Assembly (NCBI GenBank): GCA_947499555.1
Contig: CANMOU010000002.1
Location: 817,001-881,000, forward strand
DNA length: 64,000 bases
Direction of reading: 5' to 3'
From: an uncultured Roseovarius sp.
GTDB lineage: Bacteria > Pseudomonadota > Alphaproteobacteria > Rhodobacterales > Rhodobacteraceae
Shown here: positions 25,893 to 35,363 of the stretch, piece after piece
Numbering within the stretch: the first letter of the stretch is position 1
How the letters are laid out: each line of letters starts with the position of its first letter
The notes under the pieces: model-generated
Told to the model about the DNA's origin: nothing
Databases searched by the model: none
Seen by the model: the letters and a program-made list of their open reading frames with translations, nothing else
Program-made: the position numbers and the translations under genes

Positions 25893-26965
25893 GCAAGCTG
25901 GTGTGCAAGTTCCGACCAATCCGGGATCACTTCGGGTCTGTGCGGAAAATCTTCGCACAGACCCAGCGCGTTTGGCGCCCTGTAGCCGATGATCGAGGGG
26001 CATTCGGGAGTGCAAAGCCGATCTGGCCCGAGAATGGGCAGGCCGAAATGCCGGTAGAGCAGCATGCGATTGGAATTGGTGATCTGGTATTCCAGTCCGG
26101 GCGCGTCCCGATAAGGCGCAAGGCCAATATCGGCATGCGCGATATGGGCGAGCGTTCTTTCGAAATTCTGCTCGCCATGCCATGTCACGTTTTGTTGCTG
26201 CGGCGGTGTTGCCCTTAGCCGGCCAAGAATGTGGATATCCCAGTTTGGCCGCGCTTTTGCGAGATGCAGGATGGCAGCGTCGTCAAATTGGGTTGTACCT
26301 GCGCAAACGGCAATCTTTTGTCCGGCTCTGCGTTTGTAAGGGTCGTGATGGGGCTGATCGACAAGATGCCGCGGGATGCCCATGGGATCGAGGGTTACGT
26401 TGGGATGTCCCACAAACCTTTTTGCAAGGACCGGGCTTGCCGTGCTGATACGCGTGAAACGGTGGAGCATTTCCTGTTCGGCATCGATCAAACCCTGCGG
26501 TGCGTTGAGAAGCCGAATGTCATCATTGACGCGATAAATGCGTTTAGCTTGTGATGCGTGCCGCGCGAGCAGTGGCGCCAGCAAGAGCGAAGGCCCGCTT
26601 TCACAGATCACAAGATCCGCTTCGCCGAGACGGTCGCGCAGCATCCTTTCCCAATACCGAAAGAAGAGTGGCCAGGCCTTTTGGCCGAGCCGGGACAGAG
26701 CGGGGTGGCGCAGATTGACCGGGTGGACCGGGGCAAATTCAAATAGCGCGCTTAAAGTGGGGCCATGATGGACCAGACCTGTCTTCGGCCTATGTTCCAG
26801 CGCGCGAAGCCGGGCATCGCCCAATACCCGCGAGAGCCAGGAGTATCCGACCGTGACATGGGTCACGTGCCAACCGGATTGCTGAAGGTGATACGAAACC
26901 CAATGCAGGCTTGCACGCCTTTTTTGCTGCGCAAAGTGACCTGTCAAAAGGAACGCGCGCTTCAT
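25790..26965 (-). CDS. GumK-like glycosyltransferase (GT70 type)
   Basis: A 391-residue cytosolic or membrane-associated glycosyltransferase. The N-terminus FLLTGHFAQQKRRASLHW followed by HVTVGYSWLSRV fits the GumK family, which transfers glucuronic acid to a lipid-linked oligosaccharide in xanthan synthesis. The C-terminal half has the nucleotide-sugar domain (VCAGTTQFDD, PNWDIHILG, ADIGLAPYRDAPGLEYQ). An acidic sugar in the polymer is therefore likely. The frame is open far upstream, but ATG 26965 overlaps the stop of the flippase gene (ATGA) and begins exactly at the conserved strand. Last of five coupled genes. Its last 34 codons are antisense to the beta-helix gene. Confidence 0.85.
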   Translation of the reverse strand: MKRAFLLTGHFAQQKRRASLHWVSYHLQQSGWHVTHVTVGYSWLSRVLGDARLRALEHRPKTGLVHHGPTLSALFEFAPVHPVNLRHPALSRLGQKAWPLFFRYWERMLRDRLGEADLVICESGPSLLLAPLLARHASQAKRIYRVNDDIRLLNAPQGLIDAEQEMLHRFTRISTASPVLAKRFVGHPNVTLDPMGIPRHLVDQPHHDPYKRRAGQKIAVCAGTTQFDDAAILHLAKARPNWDIHILGRLRATPPQQQNVTWHGEQNFERTLAHIAHADIGLAPYRDAPGLEYQITNSNRMLLYRHFGLPILGPDRLCTPECPSIIGYRAPNALGLCEDFPHRPEVIPDWSELAHQLAQNGVTDPPSEVSTDPATMPTSRVKTVPALASTA

Positions 26966-28293
26966 GCCGGTCTCATCTGAGGATCGCGCAACAGCGTGGC
27001 GATGCCGAAGTAAAGAAATGTCCCGCAGATCATCTGTGCGAGCAAGGGCAGGGTCGGTGTCAGCAAGACAGTGAGCACGACGATGACAGCCGCGATCAGC
27101 GGCGGTGCGGCGGCTGAAAGATGTGACGTGGTAAGGCCGAGGCGGGGCAAGGCCCGGTTGATGTACCAGGTGTTTACAAGAAGTGCTGCGCAGGACAGCG
27201 CCAGAGCGCAGGCGATTGGCGTGTAAAGAAGTGCGGGAAGAAGCAGCGCGGTACCGATGCACAGCATGGCAACAGCGCGGTGCAGGACAAGGTCGGTGTG
27301 TGAACGTGCGGTGAGCGCCTGGTTGATTGGCATGATGAGCGCGCTGCTGAGGCCCAGTCCCGCGAAAGCACGAAGGATCGGGGCGGCGGCCTTGGTGTAC
27401 TCGGCGGACAGCATCAGGTGCATCAGGTCCGGCGCAAAGAGGAGCACGCCAGCCCAGATCCAGGCCGAGAGCCATGCAACGCGTGACAAGTGCATGGAGA
27501 TATCAAGATGTTTTTGGGAAGTCTTCCGTGCCAGTTGTGGCAGAGCGATAAACCGAAGCGGAGAGACGGCAAGCGCATCAATGAGCGTGTAGATGCGCGT
27601 GGCAATCTGAAAGGCGCCCGCTGCAGAAAGACCTAGGGTCAGGCCGATGGCCAGTTGCGCGAGGGGAAACTGGGCCGCCCCGGCGAGGTCGCGGCCGGAA
27701 ATCTGTGCGACTTTGGGCAAGAGCTGCACGGCGTGGCGCGCTGATGGGAGTTTGGATGGACACCATCGGGCCAACCAGATTGTCAGAAGGCACGTGCCGA
27801 TGGCATTGGCCAGCGCGAAGGCCACCAATGCCCAGACACCTGCACCGTCTATCAAAAGTGTCAGCGCCAGCACGGCGGCGGAAATCTGAACCGCGCCGGT
27901 TCTCAGAGCAAGGGCCTTTAGGCGCAGGGACTTGCGCAGAAGCCCGTCGGGGACAGCCGCCAATCCGTTGAGCAAGGGAATGATCGCAAGCGTGCACATC
28001 GCCGGTTGTGCGGTGAGGATGCCGACACTTGCAAAGATGACGGACAGACAGAGACCCGATGCGACCGACAAAAAGAAGAGGCCATCAAGGCGCCGGGGGC
28101 TTTTGCCAAGAATGATGACACATTCCGCGATCCCGGCCCGGTGCAGGCCCTGGCTTAGGCGTATCGGCGCGAAAAGGGTTGCGAAAAGCCCGATCTCGGA
28201 CAGTGTCAGAAAATGAGTGGCAATGAGAAAAAGCGCTGCGTTGATGCCGACGCGGGACCATTGAAGCAAGAAGGACCAGACCTGTGTGCTCAT
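26962..28293 (-). CDS. Polysaccharide flippase, Wzx-like
   Basis: A 443-residue polytopic membrane protein with about 12-14 hydrophobic helices of the oligosaccharide flippase type, expected to move lipid-linked repeat units across the inner membrane. Fits include LSEIGLFATLFAPIRLSQGL, RDLAGAAQFPLAQLAIGL and the even spacing of helices. The frame extends 83 codons upstream, but that part is low-complexity antisense-like sequence. ATG 28293 overlaps the acyltransferase stop (ATGA), so this start is used. Fourth gene of the coupled operon. Family assigned from topology and context. Confidence 0.85.
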   Translation of the reverse strand: MSTQVWSFLLQWSRVGINAALFLIATHFLTLSEIGLFATLFAPIRLSQGLHRAGIAECVIILGKSPRRLDGLFFLSVASGLCLSVIFASVGILTAQPAMCTLAIIPLLNGLAAVPDGLLRKSLRLKALALRTGAVQISAAVLALTLLIDGAGVWALVAFALANAIGTCLLTIWLARWCPSKLPSARHAVQLLPKVAQISGRDLAGAAQFPLAQLAIGLTLGLSAAGAFQIATRIYTLIDALAVSPLRFIALPQLARKTSQKHLDISMHLSRVAWLSAWIWAGVLLFAPDLMHLMLSAEYTKAAAPILRAFAGLGLSSALIMPINQALTARSHTDLVLHRAVAMLCIGTALLLPALLYTPIACALALSCAALLVNTWYINRALPRLGLTTSHLSAAAPPLIAAVIVVLTVLLTPTLPLLAQMICGTFLYFGIATLLRDPQMRPA

Positions 28294-29315
28294 GCCGCCA
28301 CGGCCTTTCCAGGGGCATTGAGCCACTGCATCATTGGCCGCTCCAGCAGGAGATGTGTCAGACCCCCGACCATCAGGGCCAATACGATGACGCCACCAAC
28401 ATAGATCCATGCGCCCGTCGCGCTTTGTGGCATGAGTGGCAGCAAGAGCAGGGTCGCCGCGCGCAGGGTGAAGCGGTGTGAAAGGTAAACTGCGTAGGAG
28501 GCATCGCCCAAGAGCTGGCCTGGAGTCCTGACATTGGGACAAAGCAGAGTTGCGCTTGCAATGACGATGGTGGAAGGAACGCCTGCAGCGATGACCCGTG
28601 GCAGATCGAGCGTGCCGAGCAAGATCAGAAGGCCCAATCCCACGATCAGACCAATGATTGCCAGAAGAGCACTTGGATAGACCAAACCCAATTGATAGAG
28701 GCGCGCCAAGCCTATGCCAAACAGGAATTCAAGGATCAGCGGGTTGGTCCAGAAAGAGATCGCTGTCGTGGAGTACGGGATTGCCAGGCCGACGAGGACA
28801 AGCAAGATCAACAAGCCTGCAACGGTCGCAAGTGCGTTCCTCATGCAAAGAGAAATCGCAAAAAGGGCGTAAAAGAAAATTTCGTAATTCAGCGTCCAGC
28901 CGAGCGACAGGACCGGTGCGATCCGCCCATCTGAGCGGGCATAGGGCAGGAACCCATAGGAGGACAGGATTTGTCCCAAATCCAGATTTGTGTCCTTTGC
29001 GGCCCCGGGCAAGAGCAGAAGAACAGCGACCATGAGAGTGGTGAACAGGTAGTAAAGTGGTACGACCCGCACCAGTCGTCTTTTGAAGAAGGTAAGCGGC
29101 TGCGCGTGGAACCGGCTTGCCGAGAGCGTGACGACAAAGCCGGAAATGACAAAGAAGAGGTCCACGCCCCGTGTCCATGGGATCGCATCGCCTGCAAGGG
29201 GCACGCCGAAATAATGCTCGGCTTCGGCAATGGTATGGCCAATCAAGGCCATGATTGCGGCCAAGGCGCGCATCGATTGCAGACCCGCAAGTTTGGTGGA
29301 AGGCGTGCCGGTCAT
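28290..29315 (-). CDS. Acyltransferase 3 family membrane protein
   Basis: A 341-residue membrane O-acyltransferase with about 10 helices. The first helix carries SMRALAAIMALIGH (catalytic-type His of the family), followed by GVDLFFVISGF and RLVRVVPLYYL, all typical of acyltransferase-3 proteins that acetylate or succinylate surface sugars. It probably decorates the polymer of this locus. ATG 29315 overlaps the stop of the polymerase gene (ATGA); the longer frame is not used. Third gene of the coupled operon. Confidence 0.93.
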   Translation of the reverse strand: MTGTPSTKLAGLQSMRALAAIMALIGHTIAEAEHYFGVPLAGDAIPWTRGVDLFFVISGFVVTLSASRFHAQPLTFFKRRLVRVVPLYYLFTTLMVAVLLLLPGAAKDTNLDLGQILSSYGFLPYARSDGRIAPVLSLGWTLNYEIFFYALFAISLCMRNALATVAGLLILLVLVGLAIPYSTTAISFWTNPLILEFLFGIGLARLYQLGLVYPSALLAIIGLIVGLGLLILLGTLDLPRVIAAGVPSTIVIASATLLCPNVRTPGQLLGDASYAVYLSHRFTLRAATLLLLPLMPQSATGAWIYVGGVIVLALMVGGLTHLLLERPMMQWLNAPGKAVAA

Positions 29316-30586
29316 GATGCCATTTCGACCGATCCGATATCGCGGCATCCAGACGTATCACGGGAAATGGGTTTCCTGCCGACGCGGCGTGCGGTTCTGC
29401 AAATCAGCGCAATGACGGCAATGGAGACCAGAAAGTTCTGATGCGTGACATAGACGGCGTGGCTTGAAAACAGCAGAGCCGCTCCGATCTGAGCATAAAT
29501 CGCCGTCCAGCCGAGCGATTGGCAGGCACTGTGAAAGACCAGGCGAAAGAGCACGGCAAAACCAGCGATGACACCTATGCCAAGAACCGGACCAAAATCC
29601 ACATAGGCGGATGTGAAGAACGGAAATTCACCGCCGCCCAAAACGACGTTTAACTCTGGAATCCTGCTTGGGTTCGCGCCTGCAGCAAGCCCATCGGTGA
29701 AGGTCAGGAAACTCAGGCCTTCGAAAGTGAGGGCACCATATGTGTGAGGAATGGGACGGCTGAGCGGCGCGAGGCTGTTCCACATGTCATTTGCAATGTA
29801 GAAGGCTAGCTTCTGGCCTGCGATCATCGTGACAGCACTGTCCATGTTGGGATTTGTGATTGCCTCGCGCGCAATCCACAGGCCCAGGAACAGGCAGACG
29901 CCAAGGATGAGCCAGCGCAGGGCATACATCTGCCCCTTCACCATGCAGGTGGCGATGTAGCTGGACAAAAGAAACTGTAGCAGCAAGAGCCGCTGGCTCA
30001 TGACGATCGGCAGAAGAAACAGCAGGATCGCATTGAGGAGCAATGTCGCCTGACAAAGCCGCCGTGATCGGGCCGTCAGACCGCCATTGGCAAGCAATGC
30101 CGCGGCCATTGCACCGGTGGCCGGAAGTGCCGCGTAAAAAATGCGCATGCCAGTGAAGAGTTTATTCTCCAGCAACATGTCGCGGGTTCCGAGACTGTCG
30201 AGATAAACCGCGGCGGTCAGTGCCGAGATGCCACCGATTTTATGCGCTGTCGCGGCAATCCAAAGAAGGGTGACGCAGGCAAATACAAGGTTGACCGTGG
30301 TGTTGAGACCTGCGGCCTTGTTCACGTCAAGCCGCGCTTCGAAAGGGTGCAGAGGCGGAAGAGAAAGCCGTGCGATCCAATCAGCAAGCGTGTAGACCGT
30401 CAGGCCAAGGATAATCCAGATGATGCCCGCCAAAGTAATGGCCGAAAGATCAAGCTGTTCGCGGGCCATGAAGGTTTGGACAAGGACCATTTGGTCAAGA
30501 GACAGAAAGGTCCAAGTCGCAAAAACCGCGGTCATGACCCAGCAAAAAAGCATGAGGCTTGGCGGAGAGAGAGCCTGTCGCTTCAT
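29312..30586 (-). CDS. O-antigen/exopolysaccharide polymerase, Wzy-like
   Basis: A 424-residue protein with about 11-12 hydrophobic helices and a large extracytoplasmic loop (about residues 255-330, with GALTFEGLSFLTF and PELNVVLGGGEFPFFTSAYVD), the layout of Wzy/oligosaccharide repeat-unit polymerases. These have little sequence conservation, so the call rests on topology, on the FFTSAYVDFGPVLG segment common near the end of this family and on its position between a sulfotransferase and a flippase. ATG 30586 overlaps the sulfotransferase stop (ATGA). Second gene of the operon. Confidence 0.8.
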   Translation of the reverse strand: MKRQALSPPSLMLFCWVMTAVFATWTFLSLDQMVLVQTFMAREQLDLSAITLAGIIWIILGLTVYTLADWIARLSLPPLHPFEARLDVNKAAGLNTTVNLVFACVTLLWIAATAHKIGGISALTAAVYLDSLGTRDMLLENKLFTGMRIFYAALPATGAMAAALLANGGLTARSRRLCQATLLLNAILLFLLPIVMSQRLLLLQFLLSSYIATCMVKGQMYALRWLILGVCLFLGLWIAREAITNPNMDSAVTMIAGQKLAFYIANDMWNSLAPLSRPIPHTYGALTFEGLSFLTFTDGLAAGANPSRIPELNVVLGGGEFPFFTSAYVDFGPVLGIGVIAGFAVLFRLVFHSACQSLGWTAIYAQIGAALLFSSHAVYVTHQNFLVSIAVIALICRTARRVGRKPISRDTSGCRDIGSVEMAS

Positions 30587-31281
30587 GCAGCCGGCCGTAG
30601 GGTTCTGCAGCTCTCATAGAGCTCTATATCGGGCGCGCAGATTTGTTCCAGACGATGACGCAGTGCTGACGACACGGTGGGTTTGCCCGGGGCACGGTTG
30701 CGATGCCAGAATGGCAAAGGTCCTCCGGTCAGTGCGCGCAGGTCTGCATAACAGGCCCGCGCGTCGCTCAAGTCTCCGACCAGATCGAACCGGGAGAGCG
30801 CGCGCACGGCGCGGCTGATCAAAGGGGTGCAATCATGGGTCTCAACCTGGCTTTGACCTGCGAAATAGAACAGGTACTGCGTCGCCAGACGGCGGGCGTC
30901 TCTGGTCTCAAGGAAAGCGTCGAGTGTGGCGGGCCGGTTCTGATCGGGGTGCTTGCGTTGCAGGTAGTGGTAATGGGAGACCAATCGCGCAACCGGATCC
31001 CGCAAGAGCGTGACAAAGCCGTAGTCACGCGCCTTACCAAGATGCAATTCGGGGTCATATTGAACATGGCCTGCAATAAGGCGCGTGCCCTTCTCGACAT
31101 GCGTTCGAATCTCGGCACGCCGTGCGGCGTAGTCGCTTAGAATGCGTGCCTCACCTGTCAGAGAGCGATCTCCCTGATTGAGCCTGATCGTGGCTTGCGA
31201 GGTCAGGAACCTAAGACGCAATGCAGCACCGAAAGAAAACCCGCCGCATTTTGGCACGTGGATGTAGATGAGCCCAGTCAT
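30583..31281 (-). CDS. Sulfotransferase family 2 domain protein
   Basis: A predicted PAPS-dependent carbohydrate sulfotransferase of 232 residues. The N-terminal IYIHVPKCGGFSFG is the 5'-phosphosulfate-binding loop and LLRDPVARLVSHYHY is the 3'-phosphate-binding motif; both are intact. As first gene of an operon encoding polymerase, acyltransferase, flippase and GumK-like transferase, it probably sulfates the exopolysaccharide or a lipid-linked precursor. ATG 31281 starts directly at the first strand but has only a distant GGGAG; ATG 31317 is an alternative that would add 12 residues. Divergent from the GT4 gene at 31410 over a 128-base promoter region. Confidence 0.88.
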   Translation of the reverse strand: MTGLIYIHVPKCGGFSFGAALRLRFLTSQATIRLNQGDRSLTGEARILSDYAARRAEIRTHVEKGTRLIAGHVQYDPELHLGKARDYGFVTLLRDPVARLVSHYHYLQRKHPDQNRPATLDAFLETRDARRLATQYLFYFAGQSQVETHDCTPLISRAVRALSRFDLVGDLSDARACYADLRALTGGPLPFWHRNRAPGKPTVSSALRHRLEQICAPDIELYESCRTLRPAA

Positions 31282-31409
31282 GACGTGTCGTGTGCGCTCC
31301 CGTGGCCGGATCGCCATGGCGGGTCCCGGTCTGTCGTTTGTTAGCAATTTGGTAAGATTCGCACGGCAGGGTTAACGGGTGCTTAACGTCCGAGTGAAGG
31401 AGCGCCCGT

Positions 31410-32582
31410 ATGCATATCGTGCATCTGATCACCCGCCTGTTGCGGGCGGGATCAGAAGAAAATACTTTAGAAACAATACGCTGGCAGATCAGCGCTGGTC
31501 ACCAAGTCACGCTGATCCACGGCTCGGACCCAGATCCCTATTGGAATGAACATCTGCCTCATGGGCTTCATCGGATCATATTGCCGGAATTGGTTCACCC
31601 CGTTGATGGTTATCGCGATCTGCGCGCGATTACATGGTTGCGCGAGATCTACCAAACGCTGATGCCGGATGTGATTCATACACATCAAAGCAAAGCTGGT
31701 CTTGTTGGTCGGCTGGCGGCAGATGTCGTGCCTGAGGCGCTTGTTGTGCATGGGATCCACATTTTGCCGTTTGAAGGCGTGAACCCTGTCAGGCGTGCGA
31801 TTTACCTTGCCGCCGAGCGGCTTGCGGCGCAACGAACCGATGCGTTCATCTCTGTCTCACAGGCGGTATCGAAAACATATCTCGAGGCGGGGCTGGCGCG
31901 TCCCGGCCAAATGTTCTGCGTCAGGTCCGGAATGGATCTTGATCGCTTCCGTCATGCGCAGCCGCCGGTGGATTGGCGGGACCTCTCTGGCGCGAAAGCA
32001 TCTGGTGAAAAACCACTGCTCGTTCTGATGATGGCCGCCTTCGAGAAGCGTAAACGGCACGTCGCCTTTCTTCGGGCCTTTGCGGATGTGGCCGCGCGTT
32101 TACCTGCCACGCGGATCTTGCTGGCAGGGCAGGGACCGGAGGAGGCACGGGTCAGGGCCGAGGTGGTGCGGCTTGGTCTGCAGGAACACGTTGTGTTCTG
32201 CGGCCACCGCCCCGATGCCGAGGCGCTGTTTGCGCTGGCGGATGTCTCGGTTCTGACGTCCGCGCGCGAAGGGCTGCCAAGAGTTGTGGTGCAGTCCATT
32301 GCTGCGGGATGTCCGGTCTTGGCTCAGGACATTCCAGGGCTTGATGAGATCATCGTGAATGAGCGCAATGGCCTTATCTTGCCAGCGGATGATCAACGTG
32401 CCGTGGCTATGCGTCTGGCGAATGTTCTCAATGATGCCTCTCTACGCACCAGCCTTGCGTCTGGCGCGCGAGAGACAGACGTGTCGGCCTGGGAGCTGTC
32501 TCGTCTGGGGGCCGGGATCGAACGGTGTTATCGCGCGGCTCTTGGACGGCAGGCATCGGTCCTGCAGGCCGAGGTCGCATGA
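31410..32582 (+). CDS. Glycosyltransferase family 4 protein
   Basis: A 390-residue GT-B glycosyltransferase. The N-terminal Rossmann half begins HIVHLITRLLRAGSEEN and includes PDVIHTHQSKAGLVGRLAA. The C-terminal donor domain has LVLMMAAFEKRKRH, LLAGQGPEEARV and the E-x7-E region SAREGLPRVVVQSIAAGCPV. It adds one sugar to the repeat unit; donor and acceptor unknown. The start has AAGGAGCG at 7-base spacing. Its stop overlaps the next glycosyltransferase start (ATGA), so the two are made together. Confidence 0.93.
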   Translation: MHIVHLITRLLRAGSEENTLETIRWQISAGHQVTLIHGSDPDPYWNEHLPHGLHRIILPELVHPVDGYRDLRAITWLREIYQTLMPDVIHTHQSKAGLVGRLAADVVPEALVVHGIHILPFEGVNPVRRAIYLAAERLAAQRTDAFISVSQAVSKTYLEAGLARPGQMFCVRSGMDLDRFRHAQPPVDWRDLSGAKASGEKPLLVLMMAAFEKRKRHVAFLRAFADVAARLPATRILLAGQGPEEARVRAEVVRLGLQEHVVFCGHRPDAEALFALADVSVLTSAREGLPRVVVQSIAAGCPVLAQDIPGLDEIIVNERNGLILPADDQRAVAMRLANVLNDASLRTSLASGARETDVSAWELSRLGAGIERCYRAALGRQASVLQAEVA

Positions 32583-33763
32583 CGCTTTACATCAACGGCC
32601 GGTTTCTGACCCAGCCTCTGTCCGGTGTACAGCGCTTTGCGCATGAGATTGTCAAAGCGCTCGACGGGCTTCTGGCGGATGACGGATCGCTCAGGAAGCA
32701 CTTTGGCCGCGTTGTGGTCGTGACGCCCTTTTTGTCGGAGGCAGAGCGCGCGCAATACCCCCGCTACCGAGTGATAGAGATCCATCCAACCGGCGCGTCG
32801 CGTGGTCATGTGTGGGAGCAGTCAAGACTTTACCAGGTCAGCAAAACCGGCATCCTGCTTAGCCTGTGCAACAGCGGGCCGCTGGCGCATGACCGTCATG
32901 TAGTGGCGTTTCACGATGCGCATGTTTTTGAGATGCCCGAGGCGTTTTCCACTCGATACCAGAGATGGCATCGCTTCCTAAGACCGAGACTGGCGCGTCG
33001 GGCGCGGCAGCTCATCACCGTGAGCCACTATTCCGCGCAGAGTTTGGGGGGGTGGCTTGATATCGATCAGGCAGCTTTTTCTATCGTCCCTAATGCGGCT
33101 GAGCACATCTTGTCAGTTGAAGCAAACCCAAGCGCAGCACAGGCGCACGGGCTTACGCCTGGAGGCTACTTTCTAACCGTCGGCAACCAAAGCCCGAACA
33201 AGAACCTATCCTGGCTGGTTGATGCCCATCGAAGTGCCGGACCCGGTTTGCTGAAGCTTGTTGTCGTTGGAGATGCGCCGCCGGCACTTGGTCAGGCATC
33301 CCTGCAGGAGAGCGACACTGTGCGCATCCTTGGCCGTGTTACAGATGGTGATTTATGCGGTCTTCTTCTTGGATCCGCCGGATTTGTTTTCCCGTCGCTC
33401 AATGAAGGTTTTGGCATCCCACCCTTGGAGGCCATGCAATTGGGTGTTCCTGTTCTGAGTTCGAACACCACCGCGATGCCAGAAGTTCTTGGCGATGCGC
33501 CAATGTGGTTTGACCCAAGCGACAGTCTTGGAATGACCCTCGCGCTGAAGCGCTTTGCCGCGATGTCAAGCGACGAGCGGGCACGTCGCATTGCCAAAGG
33601 CCAGGCGCGCGCGGCGCAGTACTCATGGCAGGCCAGTGCCGAAGCTCTGATTTCAGCACTGGATCCGCTCTTCGGCAGCGCGCCGCGGTCGCGGTCCGGC
33701 CTGTCGGACCCAAAGAGACTTTCACCGTCCAGTCGGACGAAAGATAACAGCGCTTGTGCGTAG
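32579..33763 (+). CDS. Glycosyltransferase family 4 protein (mannosyltransferase-like)
   Basis: A 394-residue GT-B enzyme. It starts LYINGRFLTQPLSGVQRFA, a pattern common in WbpY/mannosyltransferase-type GT4 proteins. Donor-domain motifs are YFLTVGNQSPNKN, VRILGRVTDGDL and FPSLNEGFGIPPLEAMQLG (the E-x7-E motif). The ORF is open from 32525, but ATG 32579 overlaps the upstream stop (ATGA) and starts at the conserved strand. Its last 42 bases overlap the convergent sugar-transferase gene. Sugar specificity is inferred weakly. Confidence 0.92.
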   Translation: MTLYINGRFLTQPLSGVQRFAHEIVKALDGLLADDGSLRKHFGRVVVVTPFLSEAERAQYPRYRVIEIHPTGASRGHVWEQSRLYQVSKTGILLSLCNSGPLAHDRHVVAFHDAHVFEMPEAFSTRYQRWHRFLRPRLARRARQLITVSHYSAQSLGGWLDIDQAAFSIVPNAAEHILSVEANPSAAQAHGLTPGGYFLTVGNQSPNKNLSWLVDAHRSAGPGLLKLVVVGDAPPALGQASLQESDTVRILGRVTDGDLCGLLLGSAGFVFPSLNEGFGIPPLEAMQLGVPVLSSNTTAMPEVLGDAPMWFDPSDSLGMTLALKRFAAMSSDERARRIAKGQARAAQYSWQASAEALISALDPLFGSAPRSRSGLSDPKRLSPSSRTKDNSACA

Positions 33764-34390
33764 AATAAGCGACAGGTCCTGCGCAGGAGAGATCGCGCGA
33801 GCGTAAGCCATGTCAAGGCGCAGGCGTTCGCGGTAACACCCATCGGCCCGTCCTTTGATCTGCCACAGACCGGTGATGCCGGGCCGCATTTTCATGTAGA
33901 CACGGGCGTTCGAGCCGTAGCGGTCAAGTTCGGACTGCGTCACGGGGCGGGGACCCACAAAGGACATGTCGCCACGCAGAACATTCCAGATCTGTGGCAA
34001 CTCATCCAGGCTGGTACGACGCAGGAATTGACCCAGCCGCGTGATGCGGGGATCACATGAAAGTTTTTGCGAGCGTTGCCATTCCGCCGCTGCTTGCGGG
34101 TCGTTTTCCAGAAGCTGGGCAAGCAGCGCCTCGGCATTAGGCACCATGGTCCGAATTTTCCAGCAGGAGAATCTTGCCCCGTTTCGACCGACTCTCGTGT
34201 GGCTGTAGAAGCCGCCTTCGCCCTGTAACCTGACCAACAGCCAGAGAGTGCAAATGACTGGCAAGAGAACGGGGAGCAGTAAGAGAGCCAACGCCAAATC
34301 CAAGAGGCGTTTGCCGATTGAATGATAGAAAAGAGAGACGAGATCGCGGACAGAAGATGAAGGCGGCAGCGTCTGGTGTGTCATCGCCAT
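33722..34390 (-). CDS. Initiating sugar transferase (bacterial sugar transferase, ExoY-like)
   Basis: A 222-residue membrane-associated phosphoglycosyl transferase that attaches the first sugar-1-phosphate to undecaprenyl phosphate, starting repeat-unit assembly. One hydrophobic segment ([18 protein letters not shown]) is followed by the catalytic core: [35 protein letters not shown] and [14 protein letters not shown]. The short length with a single membrane domain is ExoY-like rather than WbaP/WcaJ-like. ATG 34390 has GGAG at 7-base spacing and is preferred to GTG 34420. Convergent, 42-base overlap with the GT4 gene. Confidence 0.93.
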   Translation of the reverse strand: MAMTHQTLPPSSSVRDLVSLFYHSIGKRLLDLALALLLLPVLLPVICTLWLLVRLQGEGGFYSHTRVGRNGARFSCWKIRTMVPNAEALLAQLLENDPQAAAEWQRSQKLSCDPRITRLGQFLRRTSLDELPQIWNVLRGDMSFVGPRPVTQSELDRYGSNARVYMKMRPGITGLWQIKGRADGCYRERLRLDMAYARAISPAQDLSLILRTSAVIFRPTGR

Positions 34391-34507
34391 AGGCGGGCTC
34401 CGTGGTATGGTCCCACCCACACGGTGCTAACAAATCTTTAAGCATCGCGAAGCTTAACAAGCGGTAAACACGTTCCTTAAATTTTGTATAAAAAGAGGAA
34501 AAGCTGG

Positions 34508-35233
34508 TCAGGCTGTTAAGAATTGGACCCGGTCAGGTTCGACAATTGCAGCCGTCAGTTTTCCTGTCGCATAAGCGCCGGTGTCGATGGCAACGCGGCC
34601 TGCCTCGATCTTGGGGTCTTCAACGACCGTGTGCCCGTAGATGACCCACATGCCATCGGTCCGCTCTGTCGAGAGAAAATCCTTGTGACCCCAACGCAGC
34701 GTCTGCGGCTTTTGATCGGAGATTGGTCTTTTGGGATCGGCGCCAGCATGCAGGACGGCGACATTGCCTGATTGCCAATGCGCCGGCTGGTCTCGGAGCC
34801 AGCTCAGAAGCTCGTCACCCATTTGGTCAATCAACGCATCGCGCAGCTTTGCCAATTCTTCGCCACGCGCAGAGGGCGAAATTCCAGCCAGACCAAAGCT
34901 GGCAATGGTCTGCAACCCGCCATGCAAGAGCCAGCGCCCGCCATCGCGATCCGGTCGGTCAATGAAGCCAAGCATCATGTCTTCATGGTTGCCGGACAGG
35001 CAGGTTATATCGGTCCGTGATTGCAGCAGGCGAAGCACCTGGGCGCTCTCGTCTCCACGGTCCACATAATCGCCGACACAGATGATGGGCAGATCGGGAA
35101 GTTTTGGCAAAAGCTGGGTCAGAAGATCAAACCGGCCGTGGATGTCGCCGATGGCCACAAAGGGCGTATCCGGGACGGGCGGACCGAACTCAACATCGGG
35201 CTTGTTAAGGAAGTTCCGCAGGGCGTTAAGCAT
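34508..35233 (-). CDS. Metallophosphoesterase (PPP-type serine/threonine phosphatase fold)
   Basis: A 241-residue cytosolic phosphoesterase. The PPP motifs are intact: GDIHGRFDLL, GDYVDRGDES and GNHEDMM, followed by VLHAGADP and YGHTVVEDPKIEAGRVAIDTGA. Such proteins dephosphorylate proteins or hydrolyse dinucleoside polyphosphates. Placed among exopolysaccharide genes, it could act on phosphotyrosine of the Wzc-type kinase, since no Wzb/Etp low-molecular-weight phosphatase is present in the locus; that is inference only. ATG 35233 has a weak ribosome-binding site. Divergent from the YjbH gene. Confidence 0.9.
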   Translation of the reverse strand: MLNALRNFLNKPDVEFGPPVPDTPFVAIGDIHGRFDLLTQLLPKLPDLPIICVGDYVDRGDESAQVLRLLQSRTDITCLSGNHEDMMLGFIDRPDRDGGRWLLHGGLQTIASFGLAGISPSARGEELAKLRDALIDQMGDELLSWLRDQPAHWQSGNVAVLHAGADPKRPISDQKPQTLRWGHKDFLSTERTDGMWVIYGHTVVEDPKIEAGRVAIDTGAYATGKLTAAIVEPDRVQFLTA

Positions 35234-35363
35234 TTATTAACGGTCCGTCTCTGAGAATTTTAACCAAACTATCGCGTCGCGGCGCGGGTGCCCACCCGTT
35301 TTGCGCGGCGGCGCGGCAAGCTGGGTTGGCGTGACACTGAATTAGGACTTTTGATTGAGATCC

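Noticed and set aside
26966-27475. N-terminal extension of the GumK-like frame
   Set aside because: The frame stays open 170 codons upstream, but this part is antisense-like, overlaps the flippase gene on the same strand, and ATG 26965 gives an ATGA junction and the conserved N-terminus.
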